Source: Polyangiaceae bacterium
GTDB taxonomy: Bacteria > Myxococcota_A > Polyangia > Polyangiales > Polyangiaceae
Assembly: GCA_013361525.1 (NCBI GenBank)
Contig: JABFXY010000136.1
Span: 1 to 64,000, forward strand
Direction of reading: 5' to 3'
Length of the DNA stretch: 64,000 nucleotides
Part shown: positions 54,752 to 63,923 of the stretch, piece after piece
How the letters are laid out: each line of letters begins with the position of its first letter
Numbering within the stretch: the stretch's first letter is position 1
Made by a program: the position numbers and the translations under genes
The notes under the pieces: generated by a model
Told to the model about the DNA's origin: nothing
Seen by the model: the letters and a program-made list of their open reading frames with translations, nothing else
The model's database searches: none

Positions 54752-56274
54752 GTGACCGACGCCGAGGCCGAGCAACTGCTGCGTGACAACGCGACGCTTC
54801 GCGCGTCGAATGCTCGGCTGAGTGAGCAGGTCGAGAAGCTCACCGAGCAAATCGCGAAGCTGACTGACCGCGTCGGCGAGCTGCTGGCGGTCGCGCAACG
54901 CAAACAGCGCAAGCGTTCTCCCGAGAAGCCTCCCTAGCCGAAGCCTGAGGTGGTGGGTGACGCGAAGCGCGCGTTCGATGCGAGACCAAGACCGCCCGAC
55001 AAGCCTGAGCGCGCGAAGCCGGAGAAGAAGCGGGTACGACCTACCGGGCGCAAGCCATTGCCGCAACACCTCGAGGCCGAGGAGCACGTACGTCGACCCG
55101 ACCGCTGCGGGCACTGCCCTAGCGCTGCGCTCGACGCAGCCGATGAAACGGTCGAGGAGAAGCTGCACGTCGTGAAAGAGCACCAGCGCCGTCGCGTCGT
55201 TCGGCGCACGACATGCCGATGCCGCGAGTGTGGCGGTCGCACCACGCCGCGTTCGTTGCCGGCGCCGTACGAGCGGTCGAAGGTCACGAGCGATTGGCTC
55301 GCGTGGTTCGTGCACGCCAAGTTCGCCTTGCTCTCGCCTCTCGATCGGATTCGACGCGACCTCGCCGAGCGCGGCGTCCCGTTGGCAATGGGCACGCTCG
55401 TCGGCTTCGTCGAGCGCGCCGCCGATCTGCTCGCCCCAATCGATGGCCTGCATTGGAAGCAGCTACTCGCCGGCTCGTGGATGGCGACCGACGGCACGGG
55501 GATCAAGGTGCTCGTTCCGCAGCTACCCGCCGCACACAACGGCTACATCGAGCTGTATCGCAATCGCGAATGCGCCGTCTTCCAATACGCAGCTGACAAA
55601 GCGAGCGACGACGTGGTCGCGAAGCTGCAAACTTTTCGCGGCACGCTCACCGCCGACGCCGAGCACCGCTTCAACCCGGTCTGCGAGTCGGCGACGTTGT
55701 CGAGGCCGGCTGCAACGCGCACGGCCGCAGGAGGTTTCGCGACGCCGAGCAAACGCAGCCAGCGCTCGCGGCCGAGGGTGGAGCATTCATCGGCGCGATC
55801 TATGGCGAAGAGGAGAAGGCCCGAGAGCTCGGTCTACAAGGCGACTTGCTGCGAGCTTATCGGCGCGAACGAATGCTCCCCATTGTCGAGCAATTCGAGC
55901 GCTGGCTCGTGGCGGTGAAGCCCACGCTGCTGCCATCCGAGCCGCTGATGGCGGCGGTGCAATATGACCTGTGTCACCGCGACGCACTCTTCCGGTTCAT
56001 CGACGACCCCGCGGTACCGATCGACAACTCGCCGACCGAACGGGAGTTCCAGAACGTCGCCAAGCTCCGGCTCAACATGCTCTTTGCAGGCAGCACCGAG
56101 GGAGCGCATCGCGCTTGCGTACTCCTCGGAATCGTCGCTACGTACCGCGCAGTGGGTGTGCCAATACAAGCGTATCTCGCCTGGGCCTTCGATCGGCTGG
56201 GCACCCACCGCGATCTATTCGGCCTGCAGCTCGAAGAGATGACGCCAGCGGCCTTCAAGAAGACGCTCGGCTGA
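54752..56274 (+). pseudogene. IS66-family transposase tnpC, nonsense codon and frameshift
   Basis: A coiled-coil start ('LRASNARLSEQVEKLTEQIA') ends at an in-frame TAG at 54935; the same frame continues with the zinc-ribbon-like 'RCRECGG', 'WLAWFVHAKFALLSPLDRIR' and the first catalytic Asp in 'MATDGTGIKVL'. Near 55685 the frame changes; the rest 'VVEAGCNAHGRRRFRDAE' to 'IDNSPTEREFQNVAKLRLNM' (with the catalytic Glu) and the C-terminal domain run to 56274. Two lesions make it inactive. Confidence 0.85.
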
Positions 56275-56344
56275 TCTGGTTTGCTCTGCAAAAGCCCAGG
56301 CACACCCGCCGCCACGCTGCATCCCGGCTTGGCCGATCGGTCAC

Positions 56345-57217
56345 TCAGCGACTGACGGAGGTCTCCTTCTCGACGCCCGACAGCTTCTCGGGATTGCGTA
56401 TCGAATACACGCAAGTGACGCGGCCGTTCTCGACCCGCACCGCGACAACCGTGTCGAGCTCCCCATCCAGCCGCATGATGAGCGCGGGCCAGCCGTTCAC
56501 CTCGACCTGGGAAAACTCCACCCGTGTACGGAACTGCGCCAGGCCGGCGCGGAAGAGACGGGCCACCCGCTCGGGCCCGACGACCGGCTTCGGCACGGCC
56601 TGTTTGATCCCGCCGCCGTCGCTCAGCGCGACGACTTCCGGGGAGAGGACGTCGAGCAGCCCCTGCAGATCCCCGCTCTCGATGGCTCGCTGGAACGCCC
56701 GCAGCGCGTCGCGTGTCTCGTCCGCCGATGCGCGCTCGCGCGGCCTGCGGGCGGCGACGTGGGTCCTCGCCCGGTGAGCGATCTGGCGAACGGCGGCGGG
56801 CGTCTTACCGACTGCGGCGGCAACCTCGTCGTACTCGACGTCGAACACCTCGCGCAGCACGAAAACGGCCCGCTCGGTCGGCGTCAGGGTCTCGAGCACG
56901 AGCATCATCGCCATCGAGAGGCTCTCGGCGAGCTCGACGTCCTCCGCCGCGCCGGCGCTCGTGAGAAGCGGCTCGGGCAACCACGGCCCGACGTAGTCCT
57001 CGCGTCGACGTGCCACGGTACGCAATCGATCGAGCGCCTTCCGGGTGACGACCCGCACCAGGAACGCGCGCGGATCGAGTACCTCCGACGGGTCGACGTT
57101 CGCCCAGCGCAGCCACGCCTCGTGCACGACGTCCTCGGCGTCGGCGACCGAACCGAGGATCTCGTAGGCGACGGTGAAGAGCAGGCTGCGGTGCGTGACG
57201 AACGGATCGTCGGTCAT
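56345..57217 (-). CDS. ECF41-type RNA polymerase sigma factor with SnoaL-like tail
   Basis: 290 residues from the ATG at 57217. Sigma region 2 is 'LLFTVAYEILGSVADAEDVVHEAWLRWANV', region 4 'ALTPTERAVFVLREVFDVEYDEVAAAVG' -like. The C-terminal 120 residues form an NTF2/SnoaL-like domain ('DLQGLLDVLSPEVVALSDGG', 'VVGPERVARLF'), which in ECF41/SigJ proteins controls activity in place of an anti-sigma factor. Its ATG overlaps the stop of the decarboxylase-like gene (ATGA), the linkage known for ECF41. Confidence 0.92.
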   Translation of the reverse strand: MTDDPFVTHRSLLFTVAYEILGSVADAEDVVHEAWLRWANVDPSEVLDPRAFLVRVVTRKALDRLRTVARRREDYVGPWLPEPLLTSAGAAEDVELAESLSMAMMLVLETLTPTERAVFVLREVFDVEYDEVAAAVGKTPAAVRQIAHRARTHVAARRPRERASADETRDALRAFQRAIESGDLQGLLDVLSPEVVALSDGGGIKQAVPKPVVGPERVARLFRAGLAQFRTRVEFSQVEVNGWPALIMRLDGELDTVVAVRVENGRVTCVYSIRNPEKLSGVEKETSVSR

Positions 57218-57807
57218 GCCAAAGACGTCTCCGGTGCCGAGTAGGTCGCGAGCGGCGAGAGGCCACACGCTTCCGCGTATTGTTCCGAATGGATACCGAG
57301 CGCGACGTTGTTCCGGGCCGCCAGGTTCATCATGGCAATTCGGGCCGTGAGCTCGATCAGCGCGGGCGCCCCTAGGTCTGCGAGCAGCGCGGCCGACATT
57401 TCATCGGTAACGGTGGGCGGCGTCTGACAGACGGCCTCCGAGTACTCCATCACCCTTCGCTCCACGGCCGTAAAAACGGTGGAATCGCGCCAGCGCGGAA
57501 CCTCACGAGCTTTGATTGTATCGAGCCCGCGGTTGTGCGCTTGGAAGTACCCGAGGTCGAGGCAAAAGCTGCAACCGATCGTCGCAGCCGCGACCATCGT
57601 CGCGAAGGAGGCCAGATTCGGGTCGAGCTTGTTCCATGCTTCGACCTTCCGTCCGAATCCCATCATGTCTTTGAAGACCGTCTGGTTGTGCCACATCACC
57701 TCCGCGCTCCTCGGCACGCGTCCGAGCATCTTCTTCATCGCGAACTTCAAAATCCTGCCGTAAACGCCGGTGATCTGGGTCCCGGGAAGCCTGGTCTCGT
57801 GGGGCAT
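57214..57807 (-). CDS. carboxymuconolactone decarboxylase-family protein
   Basis: 197 residues from the ATG at 57807. The AhpD-like core has 'ATIGCSFCLDLGYFQAH' with a CxxC pair and a downstream His, the redox site of the family, and 'VMEYSEAVCQTPPTVTDE'. It is encoded directly before and coupled to the ECF41 sigma factor; COE (carboxymuconolactone decarboxylase, oxidoreductase, epimerase) genes are the known partners of ECF41. A peroxidase or oxidoreductase role is likely but the substrate is unknown. Confidence 0.9.
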   Translation of the reverse strand: MPHETRLPGTQITGVYGRILKFAMKKMLGRVPRSAEVMWHNQTVFKDMMGFGRKVEAWNKLDPNLASFATMVAAATIGCSFCLDLGYFQAHNRGLDTIKAREVPRWRDSTVFTAVERRVMEYSEAVCQTPPTVTDEMSAALLADLGAPALIELTARIAMMNLAARNNVALGIHSEQYAEACGLSPLATYSAPETSLA

Positions 57808-57838
57808 GGGCGTCGTCCTTTCCGTGAGTGGCCATGAA

Positions 57839-57865
57839 GACGCCGGCCGCGAACGCCCTGTGACG
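57839..57865 (-). promoter_or_regulatory. ECF41-type promoter
   Basis: Read on the minus strand: CGTCACA (57865-57859), 16 bases, CGTC (57842-57839), 31 bp before the ATG at 57807. The reported ECF41 consensus is TGTCACA-N16-CGTC, so only the first base differs. This implies that the sigma factor drives its own operon. Confidence 0.7.
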
Positions 57866-58460
57866 TGAAATCGACAGGCCTCTTGGAATCGGATCGATTG
57901 CTCAATCCGCACCTTGGCGCGGCGGCGCGCGGCACGGGGGCGCCGCGGCCGAGCAGCCTCGCGCGCGCGGCGCGGCCGCCTGGAGGCGGCGCGTCCGAAC
58001 GATTGGGCGGGACATAGACTATGTGCCGGGCTTTGGTGCGCCTCGGCAGCGGCCAAGCAGCCTCGCTCGCCACTGAAGGTCGACCTAAGCGACATTCTCC
58101 AACGCGGAGGTCCGAATCCAGGATTGCCACCCGGCGACCGGACGCCGTTCCGCAACATCGAGCGCTGCATCCCGCGTGGCGGGTAGTCCCGTGCGCTGGC
58201 TATCGCGGGACCGCCCGATTGCGACGCCTCCTTCCGACGGAGATGGCAATGACACCATGTAAGTGCAAGAGAGGTCAGCGCGCGCCGTCGGGAGCGGCTC
58301 GCCGAGCGCTACGCTCGAATGGGAGCTTTATGGCGAGCGTATCGAACCAGCGGGGCCGCTGAAGACACGGAGGTTGTGGTTAGAATAGTCGCCGCGCAAG
58401 CGGCAATGCATTTGTACGCATAAGACACTTCTTTCGGACATGAAGTTTGTTCACAGACGG
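57866..58460. other. intergenic region without a recognisable gene
   Basis: Upstream of the ECF41 operon. Both strands carry only short frames of biased composition. No repeat or RNA gene is evident. Confidence 0.4.
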
Positions 58461-58464
58461 ATAG

Positions 58465-58850
58465 GCGCCCGCCGGCCGAGACCGTCCGGATGATCGTCGA
58501 GGCACGGTGCGGGCTGGCCCCCTTCGACAATGCAGTCGAACACGGCGGTGCACTCCGCGTTATCGGCGCAGCCCGCGGCGGTCACGCAGCAACTCGCGTT
58601 CTGACACGCTTCCCACGCGGCCTCGACTTGCGGCGGTCCCTGGACGCACCCGACGGGAGCGCCCCCTCCGCCGGCGCCACCCTTGCCCTCGATGGGGGCC
58701 CCGGCGGTTGCCGCCCTCGCCCACGCTGCCGCCGGTCGACGATCCGCCGGCTGCGTCGACCGGCGAGGAATCCCCGCAGGCTGCGAGACACCATAGAAGG
58801 ATTGCGGCGTGTGTACGAACCGACGACGTCTACATCATCATCTCCGTGAG
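58465..58850 (-). pseudogene. decayed Cys-rich lipoprotein
   Basis: On the minus strand one frame reads 'HAAILLWCLAACGDSSPVDA', a signal with lipobox LAAC, then 'GGSSTGGSVGEGG'. The match continues in another frame as 'GKGGAGGGGAPVGCVQG' and 'CQNASCCVTAAGCADNAEC', ending 'APCLDDHPDG', a Cys-rich domain like many myxobacterial lipoproteins. The frame changes near 58710, and the upstream ATG triplet run is separated from the signal by an in-frame TAG. Two lesions imply loss of function. Confidence 0.65.
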
Positions 58851-58913
58851 AAACCCTCGGTAAGCCAATCAACGTCTACGGGCCCCGTCCGAAGGACGGG
58901 CAGATTGCGCGCT

Positions 58914-59208
58914 TCACCGGGGCTCGTTCTGTTGATTCAACGCCGTGAAGAACACGATAGCGCCGTCGGACGGAGGTATTCGAGATCGCTCGTTGTCTCG
59001 CGTTAGCACGAGTACCTCGTTCGCCCCATCGACCTCCAGGCTGTCGGCGTAGCCCGCGAGGTTGTCGTTCTCCAGAACCGTGTCGAGCGACGTAAGAAGC
59101 AGTGGAGCGTCGCCGGGCGCAGCTAAGGTCGTGGGTCACCCAACGACCGTTGTTTCTATGGTGTTCTCACCGCGCATCGATGCGACCGCGATACGATCGT
59201 TAGTATCG
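58914..59208 (-). pseudogene. C-terminal remnant of a propeller-like protein
   Basis: The minus frame reads 'LDTNDRIAVASMRGENTIET', TGA at 59138-59136, then in the same frame 'LAAPGDAPLLLTSLDTVLEN', 'SLEVDGANEVLVLTRDNERS' and stops at 58914. Composition is like beta-propeller lipoproteins elsewhere in the window. No start is found above the internal stops. Confidence 0.5.
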
Positions 59209-59343
59209 AGTCATCCGCTGCGGAACATGGCAATAGGGACTAGCCATTTTTGTCGCGCATGATGTCTACCTGCGAATTGGAGGATGTGTCGGCTGCCGCC
59301 ACGGCTTTGCATACCGAAAAGAGTGCCGCGACGGAGCAGTTCG

Positions 59344-59895
59344 TTACACGTCGCCGAGACGAATCTCGCGCAGCACGGTTCGCTCGCTGCCACGCACCAT
59401 CACGAACCGCTGGACGGCGCCCGCGGCCACGCTCGCCTGCGCCAGCTCGATTTCGCAGCACATCCAAATACACCCTGCTTGCGCGTCGAACGCGACGTCC
59501 GGATAAACGACCGCCTCGTCGACGCCCGGTATCGTCGTTTCCACGTCCAGGCGCTGTACGCCCTCCAACTCGAGCGGAACACGCACCAGGAGCACCTCGG
59601 CGCCCACGAGCGAGCCTGGATCGAGCGGCTGCGCGAGATCGACGATGCCCACACGGACCGCCGCGCTCGTTCGCATCCGCTCGGCGTCGTCGGGGAGAAC
59701 CACGGGGTGGATTGTTCCTCGAGCCGCCAGGGCGACAATCTGCTCGCGAAGTGCGAGATAGAACGCCATGCTGTGCGTCGCCTCGACGCTCGACGCTCCG
59801 AACAGCGCCTGCTCGAGCTGCTCCGCTTCCGCGTCATCCATCTCGCCCGACGCGTAGGCGTCGAGGAGGGCCGTGTCGGTCTTCGACCCGCTCAC
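59344..59895 (-). CDS. putative anti-sigma factor lacking zinc ligands
   Basis: 183 residues from a GTG at 59895 that overlaps the sigma stop (GTGA). The N-terminus 'DTALLDAYASGEMDDAEAEQLEQALF' has the helix pattern of anti-sigma domains but no HxxxCxxC. The rest is mostly beta-strand without a TM ('LEGVQRLDVETTIPGVDEAV'). The coupling to an ECF sigma gene is the main basis. It would hold the sigma factor inactive in the cytoplasm. Confidence 0.65.
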   Translation of the reverse strand: MSGSKTDTALLDAYASGEMDDAEAEQLEQALFGASSVEATHSMAFYLALREQIVALAARGTIHPVVLPDDAERMRTSAAVRVGIVDLAQPLDPGSLVGAEVLLVRVPLELEGVQRLDVETTIPGVDEAVVYPDVAFDAQAGCIWMCCEIELAQASVAAGAVQRFVMVRGSERTVLREIRLGDV

Positions 59896-60467
59896 GGTAG
59901 ATGCCTCTGCGCGGGAGCTTCCACGCATTCGCGGAGAAGGTCGAGCGCTCGATGACGCACGACACGTGCGTTCGCCTCCGTGAGGCCGAGTGCCGCGCCA
60001 ATCTCGGCGTTGCTCTCACACTCCACGAAGGCTCGACGCAATAGCTCACGGCTCCGCTGCGTGAGTCGCCCGAGGCAATCCTCGAGGCGGGCTCGGCTCA
60101 CGAGCTCGGACGGCTCCCAGGTCGCCTCGACGAGCGGACCATATCGCTGCCACAGCTCGTGCCGCCGCTCGCCGAGCCTCGCGCGCTCACGGGCCAGGTT
60201 GCGGCAAATCCCGAGCGCGAACAAACCAATTAGCCCGTGGTCTTCGACGCGCCCAGCGCGCATTGCTTCGATCAAGAGCAGGAGCGCATCCTGGACGAAA
60301 TCGTCGACGGCATCACGCGCGCGCAGCCGACGTGTCGCGAAGAGCCGTATGGCGGGGACGACGCGTTTGCATACCTCGCGCTCCGCCACTTGGTCGCCGC
60401 GTGCCGCTCGTAGGACGAGCGCCGAAAGCTCCTCCCCCGAATTAGAAGACGCGGCCGTTGTGCTCAT
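59892..60467 (-). CDS. ECF sigma factor
   Basis: 191 residues from ATG 60467; the open frame above is not believed. Region 2 'ATRRLRARDAVDDFVQDALLLLIEAMRAG' and region 4 'LTQRSRELLRRAFVECESNAEIGAALGLTEANARVVRHRALDLL' are clear. No C-terminal extension. It is co-translated with the putative anti-sigma factor. Subgroup not identified. Confidence 0.88.
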   Translation of the reverse strand: MSTTAASSNSGEELSALVLRAARGDQVAEREVCKRVVPAIRLFATRRLRARDAVDDFVQDALLLLIEAMRAGRVEDHGLIGLFALGICRNLARERARLGERRHELWQRYGPLVEATWEPSELVSRARLEDCLGRLTQRSRELLRRAFVECESNAEIGAALGLTEANARVVRHRALDLLRECVEAPAQRHLP

Positions 60468-60603
60468 GAGCCTGCGCGTTCTTATGCCCCCGCACAGGCC
60501 GAGTCCAGGCTGTCGGCGACGCGGGCGGCTTTGCAACACCCTGCTCGCGATCGCACAGTTGACCGCGGCGCCGCCCATCTCGATAGCCGGCGGCAATCAG
60601 CGA

Positions 60604-61026
60604 TCAACCGAGGGATTGATGAAGTTGGCCCATCAGGGATTGGTACACTCGCATCGGACAGAGCTTTAGGTTTGCGACCTCGAAGCGACCCCCGATGCGA
60701 GGGTGGACGTGCCAGCCGAGGCACTCATCGTTCGAAGGAACGAGGCCGTGCCGGTCGGCAATCGCAAGCCAGCTCGCGGCGAACGTCTCGTCCAGCCACT
60801 GCGCCGACTTGTTGAGCTGGTTGTATTCGTCGGCGCTTCCCGCGACTTGGAACAGGTCGCCCTCGAGCATCGAGAGGGCCCACAGACTTCCATCCGGGGC
60901 GCCGAAGACCCAATCGCCGAGAGCCGAGATGAAGAGCGGCGTCATGCTCGGTGGCACGCGCCATCGCCAGTCCACGAGGAGCGCCGGGGCATCGTACTCG
61001 GACGCGTTCATCATCAGGGGTCGCAT
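60604..61026 (-). CDS. Tdi1/DUF1851-like putative immunity protein
   Basis: 140 residues. 'DWVFGAPDGSLWALSMLEGDLFQVAGSADEYNQL' and 'HPRIGGRFEVANLKLCPMRVYQSLMGQLHQSL' match the C-terminal domain of T6SS immunity Tdi1-type proteins (DUF1851). No toxin or T6SS gene is adjacent, so it may be an orphan immunity gene. Separate from the sigma pair by about 137 bp. Confidence 0.68.
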   Translation of the reverse strand: MRPLMMNASEYDAPALLVDWRWRVPPSMTPLFISALGDWVFGAPDGSLWALSMLEGDLFQVAGSADEYNQLNKSAQWLDETFAASWLAIADRHGLVPSNDECLGWHVHPRIGGRFEVANLKLCPMRVYQSLMGQLHQSLG

Positions 61027-61071
61027 CCCGCGGACCGTATCAGCTCACGTGGCGGCGGGTGTAACAGCACA

Positions 61072-62166
61072 TTACTGCGTTGCTCGTCCGCGCGCCTCGC
61101 TCGCGAGGGTCTTCGCAATGTCCTTTTCCGACGCGATGACGTTGCCGCCGCGCGCGACCTTGTCGGCGGCCGCCGCAATCGCGTCGCGCTCGGTCTTGCC
61201 GACCATTTGCGCCTTCACGTAGCCGCGCAATTCCCCCCAGGAGCCGAGGCGGTCCTCCCACCCGTCCCTCGTCGCAGCCGCCTTCTCGAGCCGTTTCACG
61301 AGGGAGGGATTCACGACGGAGACTTCCTTGTCACACTCGAGCGAGACCAGCGCGCCGAGCGCCTCCGACCACTCTGCGTCGTCGTCGACGACCGCCTTGC
61401 CGAGTAGCGGACACGCTTGCTCCGCGCGGTCATTGGCGTACGACAAGAGGTCATAGCTCGTATGTCGGAGCTCGGTGGAGGTGGCAGTCGTCTGAAGGAG
61501 CGCGAAGTCGATTGCACCTTTCGGGACCGGCTCCGTCATGCCGAACCAATAGAAGGTATGGAGCAGCTCGGCCGTGGCGACGCCTTCTTTGGCGGCATCC
61601 AGCTCCTCGAGTACGGCAAGGACTTCCTTTTCCCGCTTCGCGTCGACGGCACGCACATCGTCGAGGGCACGCGCCAGGGCGCCGCGCGCCTTTGGATCCT
61701 TCTCTTTCTCCACAGCGGGAAGCACGGCGTCGAACAATCGCGGGCTGAACGCCTTGCGCTCCTGCCTGGCCGTCGACGTGTACTTGGCCAGACAAGAAGC
61801 CGCGAGCACGCGCGTCGTCGACGCCACGTCGCCGAGCGCCTGGAGACATGCGTCGAAGGTCTCCGAGCTCGCATGGGACTCGACATATTTCTCCAGCGCG
61901 CGATCCGGCGGACATGGATGAAGGAGGCCGTTTTCTTGGATCTCGCATTGCTCGGTCGACTTGAGCAGCGCCGCGAGCTCGGCGGGGACTGGCGGCGCGC
62001 TCGACGTGGACGTGGTGCTTGCCGGTGTTTTGGCGCTCGTCGCGTTCGCGACGGTGGTTTCCACAGCCGTGGGGTCGACGCCGTTGCCCGAGGAAGTAGA
62101 GGTCTGGCCGCATGCGACGGCGAGGGCGAGCAGCCCGAGGAATGCGGCGTGTAGCGAGCGGATCAT
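61072..62166 (-). CDS. helical-repeat lipoprotein of unknown function
   Basis: 364 residues. Signal ends 'LALAVAC' (lipobox), then a Ser/Thr/Ala linker to about 60. The remainder is helical with HEAT-like pairs ('VLPAVEKEKDPKARGALARA') and three or four scattered Cys that could pair. No enzyme motif. It ends 45 bp before the immunity-like gene. Confidence 0.7.
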   Translation of the reverse strand: MIRSLHAAFLGLLALAVACGQTSTSSGNGVDPTAVETTVANATSAKTPASTTSTSSAPPVPAELAALLKSTEQCEIQENGLLHPCPPDRALEKYVESHASSETFDACLQALGDVASTTRVLAASCLAKYTSTARQERKAFSPRLFDAVLPAVEKEKDPKARGALARALDDVRAVDAKREKEVLAVLEELDAAKEGVATAELLHTFYWFGMTEPVPKGAIDFALLQTTATSTELRHTSYDLLSYANDRAEQACPLLGKAVVDDDAEWSEALGALVSLECDKEVSVVNPSLVKRLEKAAATRDGWEDRLGSWGELRGYVKAQMVGKTERDAIAAAADKVARGGNVIASEKDIAKTLASEARGRATQ

Positions 62167-62328
62167 GGCGGTCAGAACCTACCCGAAAACCGCAGCGAAA
62201 GGACGCGGACGCCGAGTTGGCAGACCCCGCCGCAATCGAAGGACCGCGCGCATCCGTCGACGGGGTAGCGCAGTTCACTCCCCGGCTGACTGGAGCAGAG
62301 CCGCCCGCCGGTGATGGGTATTACCCAC

Positions 62329-62787
62329 TCAGCCCATATCCTCGCTGACCGACTCCTTTCGGACGGCGGCCAATAGGCGCTGAACCAACCCCACGAGCCG
62401 GATCGGGACATGCGACTTGGAGAGCACGGCGTCGACGAGGGGGTCCCCGGAAGCGCGCTTCAATAGCGTCTCATCGGTCGACACGACGATGACGACGAGC
62501 TGCTGCAAGCTGGCGTTCTTGCGTAAGACGCCGACGAGCTTGTCCCCCGACAAGCCCGGCATGCTGATGTCCACGATCACCGCTCGAACCTTGTTACGCA
62601 AGATCGTCCGGGTCGCGCCAATGGCGGATGCTAGCTCGAACACTGCATATCCCGCCTCGGTGAGCAGCGACACCATCGTCGCTCGCGCAGAATCCGAATC
62701 GTCGATGACGAGGACGGCGCCGCGGGCATCGTGAAGGGGATTGTCGGGCGAGCTTCCGAAGCTGTTGCGGCCGACGACACTCATCAT
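62329..62787 (-). CDS. single-domain response regulator
   Basis: 152 residues from ATG 62787. Receiver domain with acidic pair 'VIDDSDSA', phospho-acceptor Asp in 'AVIVDISMPGLSG', Thr/Ser in 'VVSTDE' and Lys in 'SKSH'. No output domain, so CheY-like. Its ATG shares one base with the cheB stop (TAATG). Member of the chemosensory operon at the right edge. Confidence 0.88.
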   Translation of the reverse strand: MMSVVGRNSFGSSPDNPLHDARGAVLVIDDSDSARATMVSLLTEAGYAVFELASAIGATRTILRNKVRAVIVDISMPGLSGDKLVGVLRKNASLQQLVVIVVSTDETLLKRASGDPLVDAVLSKSHVPIRLVGLVQRLLAAVRKESVSEDMG

Positions 62788-63923
62788 TACTTCCTTTCGT
62801 CTCGAATTTGATCGGCCGCGGCCGGGTGTAGCATCGGGAAGTGGCGTGTTTTTGCGAGGCGAGCGGCGATCTCCTCCGGTGGGCAGATGTGGCTCACGGC
62901 GCCGCTTCGCGCCGCCGAGACGGGCATGCCCGTCGCGACACAACTGGCTTCATCCTGAGCCATGGTAAAGGCCCCGGCCGCGCGCATGGCGGTCATGCCG
63001 GTCGTGCCGTCCCTGCCCATTCCCGTCAATACGATGCCGACAGCGGCGGGACCGACGTGCTGCGCGACCGAATGAAAGAGGGTGTCGACAGCCGGCCGTT
63101 GGTGATGAATCGGGGCGCTCTGATTCAATAGAATCGTCCGGGCGTCGCCGAGTGTGAGGTGGCGATCGCCGGGGGCGATGTAGACACGACCCGGGCGCAA
63201 CGTCCCGCCATGCCTTGCCAGCTCGACCGGAAGGGAAATTGATTGCCCAAGCCACTTCGCGAAACCCGGAATGAACTCGGCACCCATATGTTGCACCACG
63301 AGGATGGGCGGAGCGATGCTGGGATTCGCGAGCTCGAGAATGCGGCGCACGCAATTGGGCCCGCCTGTCGAGGCACCAATTGCGATAACCGTCGCTTCGG
63401 CCTCCCCCACGGGAGGCCAGCTGCTCGGCGCGCGTCCCCGCGCATTGCCGGCCTCCGGCTCCGACCGTCGACGCGTCCGCGCATGAAACCCGATGACCCG
63501 GACGGATGCTGCCATCCTCATCGTGCGCAGGAATGTATCTCGTTGTTTCGTGTCACAGAGATTCATGATGTCGGGCTTTGCGATGACATCGATGGCGCCG
63601 GCGCTGATGGCGTCGAACGCATCGGGGGAGCCGGCGCCGATGGGCCGGGCCGTCACGACGACAATCGGCGTTGCGGCGATTGTCATGATCTCGCGCGTCG
63701 CTGCGATGCCGTCGCCGTTCGGCATACCGATGTCCATCGTCACCAGATCGGGTCGAAGCTCCCGGACGAGATCGATACATTGGCGACCAGTCGACGCGGT
63801 ACCGACGACCGCGAAGTCCGGCTCGCTGTCGAGGATGACTTTGAAGAGCTCGCAAGTAAACGCAGAGTCGTCGGCTACGAGCGTGCGGATAAGTCTCAGT
63901 TCGTGATCTCCGGTGGATGTCAT
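62787..63923 (-). CDS. cheB: chemotaxis methylesterase/deamidase CheB
   Basis: 378 residues. Receiver domain 1-125 ('ADDSAFT', Asp in 'VTMDIGMPNGDG'), linker, then the CheB methylesterase domain with Ser in 'AIGASTGGPN', His in 'VVQHMG' and Asp in 'LTGMGRDGT', the complete triad. It removes methyl groups from receptor glutamates. Start overlaps the stop of the upstream gene (ATGA). Confidence 0.95.
   Translation of the reverse strand: MTSTGDHELRLIRTLVADDSAFTCELFKVILDSEPDFAVVGTASTGRQCIDLVRELRPDLVTMDIGMPNGDGIAATREIMTIAATPIVVVTARPIGAGSPDAFDAISAGAIDVIAKPDIMNLCDTKQRDTFLRTMRMAASVRVIGFHARTRRRSEPEAGNARGRAPSSWPPVGEAEATVIAIGASTGGPNCVRRILELANPSIAPPILVVQHMGAEFIPGFAKWLGQSISLPVELARHGGTLRPGRVYIAPGDRHLTLGDARTILLNQSAPIHHQRPAVDTLFHSVAQHVGPAAVGIVLTGMGRDGTTGMTAMRAAGAFTMAQDEASCVATGMPVSAARSGAVSHICPPEEIAARLAKTRHFPMLHPAAADQIRDERK

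Larger units (their letters stand above)
54026..56274 (+). mobile_element. degenerate IS66-family element
   Basis: The three ORFs are in the normal IS66 order A-B-C with typical spacing, but B and C are broken. Terminal inverted repeats could not be located by eye, so the limits given are only those of the genes. Confidence 0.75.

Noticed and set aside
62315..62327. TGGGTA-T-TACCCA palindrome as operator
   Set aside because: Only 6-bp arms, near the 3' end of the response regulator gene; could be chance.
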